A DNA stretch of 64,000 nt, taken from positions 25,092 to 89,091 of the forward strand of contig NZ_BAFC01000046.1 of NCBI RefSeq assembly GCF_000248055.1, given 5' to 3'. How positions within the stretch are numbered: the first letter of the stretch is position 1; each line of letters begins with the position of its first letter. This document shows positions 57,384 through 64,000 of the stretch, one piece after another. The position numbers and the translations under genes are program-made. The notes under the pieces were generated by a model that saw only the letters and a program-made list of their open reading frames with translations, searched no databases and was not told where the DNA came from. This DNA is from Gordonia sputi NBRC 100414 (GTDB taxonomy: Bacteria; Actinomycetota; Actinomycetes; Mycobacteriales; Mycobacteriaceae).

Positions 57384-58167
57384 CCTGGGCCGTCGGCAAG
57401 ACCTCGATCGACGCGGCGTTGACGGCGGCCGGAAGCGACACTGACCAGGCGACCGCCTCCGCGATCGCGGACGCGGGGATCGGCGGGTTCTGTACGGCGA
57501 ACCCGGCCAGGAACTCCTTGGAGCCCGGGTAGGTCATGTCGCGGCCCAGGTCCGACTCCGTCATCCCCGGTTCGATGGCCCGCACGCGGATACCGTTGGG
57601 GCCCAGTTCTGCTCGGAGGGTTCGTGTGAGGTGCGAGACGGCGGCCTTCGTCGCCGTGTAGGCCGCGTACGTCGGCAGCACGATGTGCGCGCCGATCGAA
57701 CTGATGAGCACAAGGTCGGCGGATCGTCCGTGCGCTGCGGCCGCGCGCAGGCCCGGGATGGCGGCGCGAGCGGTGTCGAGCACGCCCATCACGTTCACAT
57801 CGAGCATTCGACGCCACTCATCGCGGTCGGCGTCGTCGAACGGCGCGGCAAGCATCGCACCGGCGTTGGCGACAACGAGATCCGGTGCGCCGATGCGCTG
57901 CGTCACCTCCTCGAACGCTGCGGCGACGTCACGCGGATCACTGACATCCGTCGCGATGGCGAGGCCGTCGAACTCCTCGGCGACCGCGGTGAGCTTGTCG
58001 ATCCGACGACCGAGCAACGCGACGCGCGCTCCGCGCGACGCCAGCGTCCTTGCCGTCGCGGCGCCGATACCCGTGCCCGCGCCGGTCACCACCGCGATAC
58101 GGGCGTCGAGAGTTGCGGTGTTCTCATTTTGTGTCCGTGCTTCTTGTGTCCGGGCTTCTTGTGTCAT
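57379..58167 (-). CDS. Short-chain dehydrogenase/reductase
   Basis: A 262-residue SDR. The NAD(P) motif is TGAGTGIG (28-35), with NAG at 101-103, catalytic S156/S157, Y170 and K174. The N-terminal TQEARTQEARTQN comes from a 15-bp tandem repeat. The gene is divergent from an XRE/MmyB-type regulator 100 bp away, a frequent pair in actinobacteria in which the regulator likely represses the SDR. Substrate unknown. Confidence 0.92.
   Translation of the reverse strand: MTQEARTQEARTQNENTATLDARIAVVTGAGTGIGAATARTLASRGARVALLGRRIDKLTAVAEEFDGLAIATDVSDPRDVAAAFEEVTQRIGAPDLVVANAGAMLAAPFDDADRDEWRRMLDVNVMGVLDTARAAIPGLRAAAAHGRSADLVLISSIGAHIVLPTYAAYTATKAAVSHLTRTLRAELGPNGIRVRAIEPGMTESDLGRDMTYPGSKEFLAGFAVQNPPIPASAIAEAVAWSVSLPAAVNAASIEVLPTAQG
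58131..58160 (-). repeat. 15-bp tandem pair at the start of the SDR gene
   Basis: Units GTGTCCGTGCTTCTT (58131) and GTGTCCGGGCTTCTT (58146) are followed by a partial copy that ends in the start codon. Confidence 0.9.
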
Positions 58168-58255
58168 GGCTACAAGGATCGAGCGGCTCGGACGGCACGA
58201 ACAGACCGCGTCGTGAGGGGTCCTCGCGCTACCTGGCTGCTGATCGCTGCGAGCC

Positions 58256-58261
58256 TAGACT
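58256..58261 (+). promoter_or_regulatory. -10 element of the XRE gene, leaderless layout
   Basis: TAGACT, then 6 nt, then ATG 58268. Confidence 0.55.
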
Positions 58262-58267
58262 TTCGCT

Positions 58268-59089
58268 ATGACCGCACTCGGTGAGTTCCTGCGCGCCCGC
58301 CGCGAGCGCGTCGACCCTGCGACGCTCGGTCTGCGGACGGTCGGCCCGCGGCGTACGCCCGGTCTACGTCGCGAGGAGGTGGCGAGTCTCGCAGGGATCA
58401 GCGTCGAATATCTTGTCCGGCTGGAGCGTGGACGCGATCGCAATCCGTCGGCTGCGGTGGTCGCGTCGCTGGCTGATGTGCTCGGCCTCGACGATTCCGA
58501 ACGTGAGCATCTCGCCGCGCTCGCCGATGTACGTATCGACGTCGACTTCGCCGATCACGAGGTGGTCGAGCCGATCAGAGACCTGATGGCTCAGTGGCAC
58601 CAGCCGGCGATCGTGATGAATCGGTTCATGGACCTCCTCGCGATCAACGACGCCGGCGCGGCATTGCACGGGGCGATCGGAATCGAGCCGGGAGACAACA
58701 TGTTGCGCAAGCTCTTTCTGGATCCGCACGCGCCGTCGATCTATCCCGACTACGAGCAGGTGGCCGCCGAGACCGTCGCCAACCTGCGATCGCTCACCGG
58801 AGCAGATATCGATCACCCACGTTTACGTGACCTTGTCGGCGAACTCTCGCTGCACAGCCCGCTTTTCGCCGAGATCTGGGCCCGCAACGAGGTCCAGGTG
58901 AAGTCCAGCGGTGCCAAGCGAATGGTGCTCGTCGACGTCGGCGTCGTCGAATTACGTTGGGACACCCTCGAAGTCGCCGGTGCGCGGGGTCAGAGGGTTG
59001 TGGTCTACCAGCCCGTCGAGGGCACCGGCAGCGCCGAGAAGCTCGCCCGACTCGACGCCGCCGCCAGGATCGGTGTGGTCGGTAGCTGA
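58268..59089 (+). CDS. XRE-family regulator with MmyB-like ligand domain
   Basis: A 273-residue regulator. The N-terminal helix-turn-helix (LGEFLRARRERVDP...GLRREEVASLAGISVEYLVRLERG) is joined to a PAS-like MmyB ligand-binding domain (IVMNRFMDLLAINDAGAALHG...WDTLEVAG), which in relatives binds a fatty-acid-like ligand. It probably controls the adjacent SDR. Confidence 0.92.
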   Translation: MTALGEFLRARRERVDPATLGLRTVGPRRTPGLRREEVASLAGISVEYLVRLERGRDRNPSAAVVASLADVLGLDDSEREHLAALADVRIDVDFADHEVVEPIRDLMAQWHQPAIVMNRFMDLLAINDAGAALHGAIGIEPGDNMLRKLFLDPHAPSIYPDYEQVAAETVANLRSLTGADIDHPRLRDLVGELSLHSPLFAEIWARNEVQVKSSGAKRMVLVDVGVVELRWDTLEVAGARGQRVVVYQPVEGTGSAEKLARLDAAARIGVVGS

Positions 59090-59100
59090 TCCGAACAGCA

Positions 59101-59134
59101 CACTGCCCCGGCCTCTGGTGAGACCGGGGCAGTG
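59101..59134. terminator. Strong hairpin between the XRE gene and ahpD
   Basis: CACTGCCCCGG and CCGGGGCAGTG (11 bp, perfect) enclose 12 nt between convergent genes. No T tract. Confidence 0.7.
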
Positions 59135-59148
59135 CAGTGGGTGATAGA

Positions 59149-59682
59149 TCAGGCGTTCGCCAGCACCTCGGTGGTGGTAATGGCCTGCGCCACACCGGTA
59201 ACCGTTGCGGCGACCTTGACGGCCTCCCAGACCTGTTCCTTGGTCAGGCCGGCGTCACGGACGACCTTCGCGTGTGCTGCGGTGCAGTCGTGGCAACCGT
59301 TGATGGTCGACACTGCGAGGCTCCACAGCTCGAAGTCGGTCTTGTCGACGCCGGGGTTGCCGATGATGTTCATCCGCAGACCCATGCGCACCTGCCCGTA
59401 GTCGTCGCCGAGAAAACTCTTGGCGCGGTAGGCGACATTGTTCATGCCCATGATCGACGCCGCGCCGAGCGCCGCGTTGTAGGCCTCGGCCGACAGGTTG
59501 TCCGCCGCTTCCTCGGACACCTCGGCCAGCACCTTCGCGTTGCGCGATGCCGCAGCCGACGCGAGGAAGGTGCCCCAGAGCTGCTGCTCGGAGAGTTCTG
59601 TCGAACGCGCCAGCGAACTCAGATTGAGCTTGAGGTCCTTGGCGTACTCGGGGAGGGCTTCCTTGAGATTGTCGATGCTCAT
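59149..59682 (-). CDS. ahpD: Alkyl hydroperoxide reductase AhpD
   Basis: Links AhpC to lipoamide-based reducing power. The 177-residue protein keeps the thiol site C130-H-D-C133 and H137 at the same numbers as the M. tuberculosis enzyme. GAGGAA precedes ATG 59682; 11 nt separate it from ahpC. Confidence 0.96.
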   Translation of the reverse strand: MSIDNLKEALPEYAKDLKLNLSSLARSTELSEQQLWGTFLASAAASRNAKVLAEVSEEAADNLSAEAYNAALGAASIMGMNNVAYRAKSFLGDDYGQVRMGLRMNIIGNPGVDKTDFELWSLAVSTINGCHDCTAAHAKVVRDAGLTKEQVWEAVKVAATVTGVAQAITTTEVLANA

Positions 59683-59693
59683 GCCGATTCCTC

Positions 59694-60281
59694 TCAGACG
59701 CTTGCGGTGAGGAGCTCGCCGGCGTCGATGGTCGGATCGCCCTTCTTCCAGTTGCAGGCACACAGTTCGTCGGACTGCAGTGCGTCGAGAACACGCAGCA
59801 CCTCGTCGACGTTGCGGCCGACGGAACCGGCGGTCACCGAGACGAACTGGATCTCGTTGTTGGGGTCGATGATGAACGTCGCGCGATCGGCGACACCGTC
59901 GGCGTTGAGAACGCCTGCGGCGGTGGCGAGCTCACGCTTGAGGTCGCTCAGCATCGGGAAGGGGAGGGTCTTGAGATCCTCGTGCTGTGCGCGCCACTGG
60001 AAGTGGACGAACTCGTTGTCGACGGACGCACCGAGAACCTGGGCGTCGCGATCGGCGAACTCGTCGTTCAGCTTTCCGAAGGCGGCAATCTCGGTCGGGC
60101 ACACGAACGTGAAGTCCTTGGGCCAGAAGAAGACAATGCGCCACTTGCCGGGGTGATCGTCGCTCGACACCTGGGTGAAATAGTCGTCGGGCTGCTGGGC
60201 GTCCACCTTGCTCAGGTCGCCTCCGATGACTGCCGTCAGGTTGTAGGCGGGGAACTGGTCTCCGATGGTCAGAAGAGCCAT
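59694..60281 (-). CDS. ahpC: Peroxiredoxin AhpC
   Basis: Reduces hydrogen peroxide, organic peroxides and peroxynitrite. The 195-residue protein has the peroxidatic C61 in FTFVCPTE and the resolving cysteine in LCACNW near the C-terminus. ATG 60281 matches the family start [13 protein letters not shown]. It is first in ahpC-ahpD and divergent from oxyR. Confidence 0.97.
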   Translation of the reverse strand: MALLTIGDQFPAYNLTAVIGGDLSKVDAQQPDDYFTQVSSDDHPGKWRIVFFWPKDFTFVCPTEIAAFGKLNDEFADRDAQVLGASVDNEFVHFQWRAQHEDLKTLPFPMLSDLKRELATAAGVLNADGVADRATFIIDPNNEIQFVSVTAGSVGRNVDEVLRVLDALQSDELCACNWKKGDPTIDAGELLTASV

Positions 60282-60398
60282 GTGTGTTGTCGCTCCTTCG
60301 TGTCGATTGCGTTCGTGGGTGGCGCGCGAACTCACGTTCTGCAGTTGCCTCTCAATTCTGCCGAAAAGCCACCAAAAGCGAAACGTGATGATTAGCAC

Positions 60399-60404
60399 TA
60401 GACT
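60399..60404 (+). promoter_or_regulatory. -10 element of oxyR, leaderless layout
   Basis: TAGACT, then 7 nt, then ATG 60412. Confidence 0.5.
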
Positions 60405-60411
60405 GATAGGC

Positions 60412-61359
60412 ATGAGTGATAAAAGTTATCAGCCGTCGGTAGCGGGTCTGCGGGCGTTCGTCGCACTCGCTCGAAAACGCCATTTCGGCGCTGCGGCAAC
60501 AGAACTCGGCGTCAGCCAGCCGTCGCTGTCACAAGCACTCGCAGGCCTCGAGGCCGGGTTGGGCAAGCAACTCATCGAACGTACAACGCGGCGTGTCTTC
60601 GTGACACCGGAGGGCGAGATGCTCCTACCCAAGGCGATCGCGGTGACCGACGCCGTCGACGAATTCCTCTCTGCGTCCGCGGGTTCCGACGATCCGCTTG
60701 CCGGTACTCTGCGACTCGGCCTGATCCCAACGGTCGCGCCGTACGTTCTGCCGACCGTGCTGCGCGGGCTCGCGGCCGAATTGCCCTCTCTCGCTTTGCG
60801 GGTCGTCGAGGACCAGACGGCACGACTGGTGGCGCAGCTACGGGAGGGATCTCTCGACGCCGCGTGTCTCGCGCTACCCGCCGACGTGCCCGGCCTTGCC
60901 GAGATACCGATGTACGCCGAGGATTTCGTGCTGGCGCTGCCGTCCGATCATCCGCTGGCCGGACGCAAGCGCGTCGACCCGAGTTCGCTCGCCGACCTTC
61001 CGCTCCTGCTGCTCGACGAGGGGCACTGCCTACGCGACCAGGCGCTCGAGGTGTGCCGACTGGCGGGCGTGCGCGCCGACATCGGGCACACCAGAGCGGC
61101 GTCGTTGGCGACTGCGGTGCAGTGCGTCGAAGGTGGTCTGGGCGTCACGCTGATCCCGGGTACCGCCGTTGCCGCCGAAACCGCGGGCGGCGACCTCGCG
61201 ACCGCGACATTCACGACGCCGCGGCCTGGGCGTCGAATCGGGTTGGTCTACCGCGAGTCGTCGGGTAGGGGTGAGTCGTATCGGCGCCTGGCGTCCATCA
61301 TCGCCGGCCTTGTCGAACAGACGGGCGCGGTGCGTGTGGAGAAGGCGGCTGCCGTGTGA
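60412..61359 (+). CDS. oxyR: Peroxide-sensing LysR regulator OxyR
   Basis: A 315-residue LysR regulator. The helix-turn-helix [24 protein letters not shown] is at about 24-47. The redox pair C206 and C215 in [13 protein letters not shown] (C-x8-C) is that of true OxyR, so it should sense H2O2 by disulfide formation. Divergent from ahpCD with a 130-bp shared control region. The gene looks intact, in contrast to the decayed oxyR of M. tuberculosis. Confidence 0.95.
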   Translation: MSDKSYQPSVAGLRAFVALARKRHFGAAATELGVSQPSLSQALAGLEAGLGKQLIERTTRRVFVTPEGEMLLPKAIAVTDAVDEFLSASAGSDDPLAGTLRLGLIPTVAPYVLPTVLRGLAAELPSLALRVVEDQTARLVAQLREGSLDAACLALPADVPGLAEIPMYAEDFVLALPSDHPLAGRKRVDPSSLADLPLLLLDEGHCLRDQALEVCRLAGVRADIGHTRAASLATAVQCVEGGLGVTLIPGTAVAAETAGGDLATATFTTPRPGRRIGLVYRESSGRGESYRRLASIIAGLVEQTGAVRVEKAAAV

Positions 61360-61370
61360 GCGTGATTCGG

Positions 61371-63509
61371 TCAGTGTTCCTCGGCGAGCGCGTCGGCGGC
61401 AGCGGTGCGGGCCAACTCTTCCCACTCGTCGAGGAGGCTGGAGTCGACGTCGCGGACCATGTCGCCGACGCGTTCGGTGAGTTCGACGATCTCGTCGGTC
61501 AGCACGGTGGTCGGAACACCCTGGCGCAACACGCGATAACAGTCGGATAGGTACCGCAGTACCACTCCTTCGCTGCGGGCGAGACCGTAGGCAGAGATCA
61601 GTTCGGTGAACGTCATCGCTCGCTCGAGCATGAGCCGCAGAACCGACTTCGGCGACGGCGGAAACCCCGCAATCCACGGGTGGGTCCTGCGGTAGACACC
61701 GAAGGCGTAATCGATTTCCTCGGCGAGCGGTTGCGGCCAGGTGATCTCCTCGAGCCGCGCCATGCGCTCCTCGTACTCGACGCCGTCGGCTTTCATCTCG
61801 GCGATCGCAGCGTCGCGCGCTTCCTTGCGCTGGGCCATCAGCACCGGGCGGGGATCGTCGAGAGTGGATTCGAGAATCGAGACGACGTCGAGCGCATAGG
61901 TCGACGAATCCGGATCGAGTAGCTCGAATGCGGCGAGCGCGAACGCCGACAGCGGGTTGGTGAGCGCGAAGTTCTCGGGCATGTCGACGCTCAGCGCGAC
62001 GTATCGGCCCTCGTCGTCGGGTTCGGGTAGTTGCACGACGATGCCCGCGTCGCGCAGGTCACGGTAGAGACGAATGGTGTGGCGGATCTGTCCCAGTTGT
62101 CGATTGCGGGGAAGATGGTTGTCCTCCAACAGATGTCGCGTTGCCGCGAAGCAATCTCCCGGCCTGCCGAGGACTTCGAGCAACATCGCGGTCGTCATGC
62201 GGAAGTGCGAGCGCAACGGCTCGTCCGGTGCATCGACGAGCTGCAGGAACGTTTTCTCGCCCCAGGAGACGAAACCCTCGGGTGGCTTCTTGCGCACCAG
62301 CTTTCGCAGCTTCTTCGGGTCGTCGCCCGCCTTGGCGACCGCGCGGGCGTTCTCGACGTCGTGCTCGGGTGCCTGCGCGACGACGTAGCCGATGGTGTCG
62401 AAGCCCGCGCGCCCGGCGCGCCCGGCGATCTGGTGGAACTCGCGGGCGCGCAGACGGCGTACGCGCGTGCCGTCGTATTTGCTCAGACCGGCGAACAGAA
62501 CGGTACGGATGGGCACGTTGATGCCGACCCCGAGGGTGTCGGTACCCGCGATGACCTTGAGAAGTCCTTGCTGTGCAAGGCGTTCGACGAGCCGTCGGTA
62601 GCGCGGCAGCATGCCTGCGTGGTGGACCCCGATGCCCGCGCGGAGCAGCTTCGACAGGGTGGAGCCGAATCCGGTGGAGAAGCGGAAGTCGCCGATGGCC
62701 TCGGCGATCTGAGCCTTCTCCTCCTTGGTGGTGATACGTGCGGACAAGAGGGCCTGCGCACGCTCGACCGCTGCTGCCTGCGTGAAGTGCACGACGTAGA
62801 TCGGTGCGCGACCCGCGTCGATGAGTCCCTCGATCGTCTCGTGGATGGGTGTCATCGCATACGTGTATTCGAGGGGGACCGGTCGATGGGTTCCGGTGAC
62901 CGCGGTGGTGGTGCGGCCGGTGCGTCGCGACAGGTCGTCGACGAAGAAGCTGATGTCGCCGAGCGTCGCCGACATCAGGAGGAACTGCGTGTGCGGAAGC
63001 TCGATCAGTGGGACTTCCCACGCCCATCCGCGATCGGATTCGCCGTAGAAGTGGAACTCGTCGGAGACGAGCACGCCGATATCGCTGTTCGGACCGTCGC
63101 GAAGTGCGAGGTTCGCGACGATCTCGGCGGTCGCGCAGATGATCGGAGCATTGGAGTTGACCGACGCGTCGCCGGTCATCAGGCCGACCTGGTCGGCCCC
63201 GAACTGCGCGCACAGATCGAAGAACTTCTCGCTGACCAGTGCCTTGATCGGCGCGGTGTAGAACGCGCGCTGACCCCGACATCGGGCGAAGTAGATGGCG
63301 CCGGATGCCACGAGCGACTTGCCCGAACCGGTCGGTGTGGCCAGGATGACGTTGTTACCCGAGATCAACTCGAGCAGCGACTCCTCCTGATGCGGATACA
63401 GGTCGATGCCGCGCTCGGCCCACCATCCGGTGAACGTGTCGAATGCGGCGTCGTCGTCGGCGACGGGGGTCAGCGTCGTCGCTGACCCGGAAATGGACTC
63501 GTCGATCAG
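61371..63509 (-). CDS. Ski2/Mtr4-like DEAD/DEAH helicase (DUF3516 type) with a likely CTG start
   Basis: A 712-residue RNA/DNA helicase if read from CTG 63509. The Q-motif is YPHQEESLLEL (Gln41), Walker A ATPTGSGKS (57-65), DEFH box VLVSDEFHFYG, and SATLGD and QIAGRAGRAG follow. A C-terminal DUF3516 region completes it. There is no in-frame ATG, GTG or TTG before TTG 63366-63368, which would delete the Q-motif. CTG 63509 overlaps the PAC2 stop as CTGA, the same layout as the glycosyltransferase at 26613. Confidence 0.9.
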   Translation of the reverse strand: MIDESISGSATTLTPVADDDAAFDTFTGWWAERGIDLYPHQEESLLELISGNNVILATPTGSGKSLVASGAIYFARCRGQRAFYTAPIKALVSEKFFDLCAQFGADQVGLMTGDASVNSNAPIICATAEIVANLALRDGPNSDIGVLVSDEFHFYGESDRGWAWEVPLIELPHTQFLLMSATLGDISFFVDDLSRRTGRTTTAVTGTHRPVPLEYTYAMTPIHETIEGLIDAGRAPIYVVHFTQAAAVERAQALLSARITTKEEKAQIAEAIGDFRFSTGFGSTLSKLLRAGIGVHHAGMLPRYRRLVERLAQQGLLKVIAGTDTLGVGINVPIRTVLFAGLSKYDGTRVRRLRAREFHQIAGRAGRAGFDTIGYVVAQAPEHDVENARAVAKAGDDPKKLRKLVRKKPPEGFVSWGEKTFLQLVDAPDEPLRSHFRMTTAMLLEVLGRPGDCFAATRHLLEDNHLPRNRQLGQIRHTIRLYRDLRDAGIVVQLPEPDDEGRYVALSVDMPENFALTNPLSAFALAAFELLDPDSSTYALDVVSILESTLDDPRPVLMAQRKEARDAAIAEMKADGVEYEERMARLEEITWPQPLAEEIDYAFGVYRRTHPWIAGFPPSPKSVLRLMLERAMTFTELISAYGLARSEGVVLRYLSDCYRVLRQGVPTTVLTDEIVELTERVGDMVRDVDSSLLDEWEELARTAAADALAEEH

Positions 63510-64000
63510 TTCGGCGATGACGAACCGCCGTTGCCGTCCCCATCGTGGAGGTCTCCGGTGCCGTCCGGATCGACGTCGCCACGCGATTGCTCCGCCAGGA
63601 ACCGCTCGAGTTCGGCGCCGAGCTCGTCGCCGCTGGGCAGCGGTTCGTCGGCGGCGAGCAGAGATGCGCGCTGCGTCTGTGCCTCGGTGAAGCTGTCGTA
63701 CTGCGCCTCGAGCGCCGCGACGACGGATTCGATCTCACCGTTGCCCGACACCTCGGCGTCGACCTGCTCGCGGACCGCGGCTGCTGCGGATTCGAGTGCG
63801 CCGGTGGGCAATTCGAGTCCGGTAAGTCCCGACACCGCCTCGAGCAGACGCGCTGACGCTGCCGGGTAATCGGTCTGGGAGAGGTAGTGCGGCACGTGTA
63901 CCGACAGTCCCGAGGTACGTCGTCCGCCCTGGCCCAGGCGCAGCTCCAAGAGCATCGACGCACTCGCGGGAAGCTTCATCTGCGAACCCCACGTGGGCAG
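63506..64000 (-). CDS. PAC2-family protein, 5' part outside the window
   Basis: The last ~164 residues of a PAC2 (proteasome-assembly-chaperone-like, Rv2714-like) protein. LPTWGSQMKLPASASMLLELRLGQGG and VHVPHYLSQTDYPAASARLLEAVSGLTGLELP are the family's C-terminal half. An acidic Gly/Ser tail ends the protein. The frame remains open at the window edge, so the gene is partial. It is translationally coupled to the helicase. Role unknown. Confidence 0.88.
   Translation of the reverse strand: MPTWGSQMKLPASASMLLELRLGQGGRRTSGLSVHVPHYLSQTDYPAASARLLEAVSGLTGLELPTGALESAAAAVREQVDAEVSGNGEIESVVAALEAQYDSFTEAQTQRASLLAADEPLPSGDELGAELERFLAEQSRGDVDPDGTGDLHDGDGNGGSSSPN

Noticed and set aside
62031..63485. 484-codon frame opposite the Ski2-like helicase
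   Set aside because: Shadow frame; composition typical of antisense high-GC reading.

Overview
The window is high-GC, gene-dense DNA from a mycolic-acid actinobacterium (order Mycobacteriales, most likely Gordonia or a close relative). Three things point there. Gene order follows the Mycobacterium tuberculosis Rv2780-Rv2714 segment: ald/lrp, dapB, thyA-dfrA, thyX-dapA-rnj, ftsK, argA-like/pgsA/clgR/pspA, recA-recX, miaB, miaA-dapF-hflX, lexA/nrdR and a PAC2 gene. gluABCD sits next to recX, as in corynebacteria. A mycolata-type PE-PPE-domain esterase is present. The genus is inferred from memory of gene order, not from a search.

Layout. 1-7.3 kb: a frameshifted GAP-family membrane gene, ald with its divergent Lrp/AsnC regulator, dapB and a small-gene operon, a second GAP gene, an HNH gene and thyA. 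7.5-19 kb: secreted PE-PPE esterase, dfrA, YcaQ-like glycosylase, HAD phosphatase, amidase, thyX, dapA-rnj, secreted phosphatase and a DinB-type protein. 19-28 kb: ftsK, a manganese-type riboswitch with terC, YciI, GNAT/pgsA, clgR, pspA, glycosyltransferase and a DUF3046 gene. 28-29.9 kb: an accessory insertion holding a retron-type reverse transcriptase, preceded on its own strand by a structured RNA candidate, next to the recA control region. 29.9-43.4 kb: recA-recX, the gluABCD glutamate importer, miaB, a membrane protein, a DUF349 protein, a dioxygenase-like gene, miaA, dapF and hflX. 43.4-49.6 kb: the fructose PTS (ptsH, fruA, fruK, fruR, divergent ptsI). 49.7-56 kb: lexA, a LysM SOS gene, nrdR and hrpA. 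56-64 kb: class III aminotransferase, SDR with an XRE regulator, ahpC-ahpD/oxyR, a Ski2-like helicase and a partial PAC2 gene.

Functional themes are lysine/cell-wall precursors (dapB, dapA, dapF), thymidylate/folate (thyA, thyX, dfrA), DNA repair and the SOS response (recA, recX, lexA, LysM gene, YcaQ), RNA metabolism (rnj, miaA, miaB, hrpA, Ski2-like helicase), envelope stress (clgR, pspA), peroxide defence (oxyR-ahpCD) and sugar/glutamate uptake.

The most striking item is the retron-like unit. The reverse transcriptase at 28050-29327 (complement) carries LPQGxxTSP and YGDD motifs. Starting 47 bp upstream of it on the same strand is a 152-nt segment (29375-29526) bounded by 16-nt complementary arms. 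It contains two short hairpins and one long nested hairpin, the a1-msr-msd-a2 layout of a retron. Other notable signals are two genes with no ATG/GTG/TTG start that instead overlap the previous stop as CTGA, a yybP-ykoY-type riboswitch before terC, a PafBC-type recA promoter beside an SOS box, widespread leaderless promoters (TANNNT, then 6-8 nt, then the start codon), and many 14-33 bp micro-tandem repeats at gene edges.
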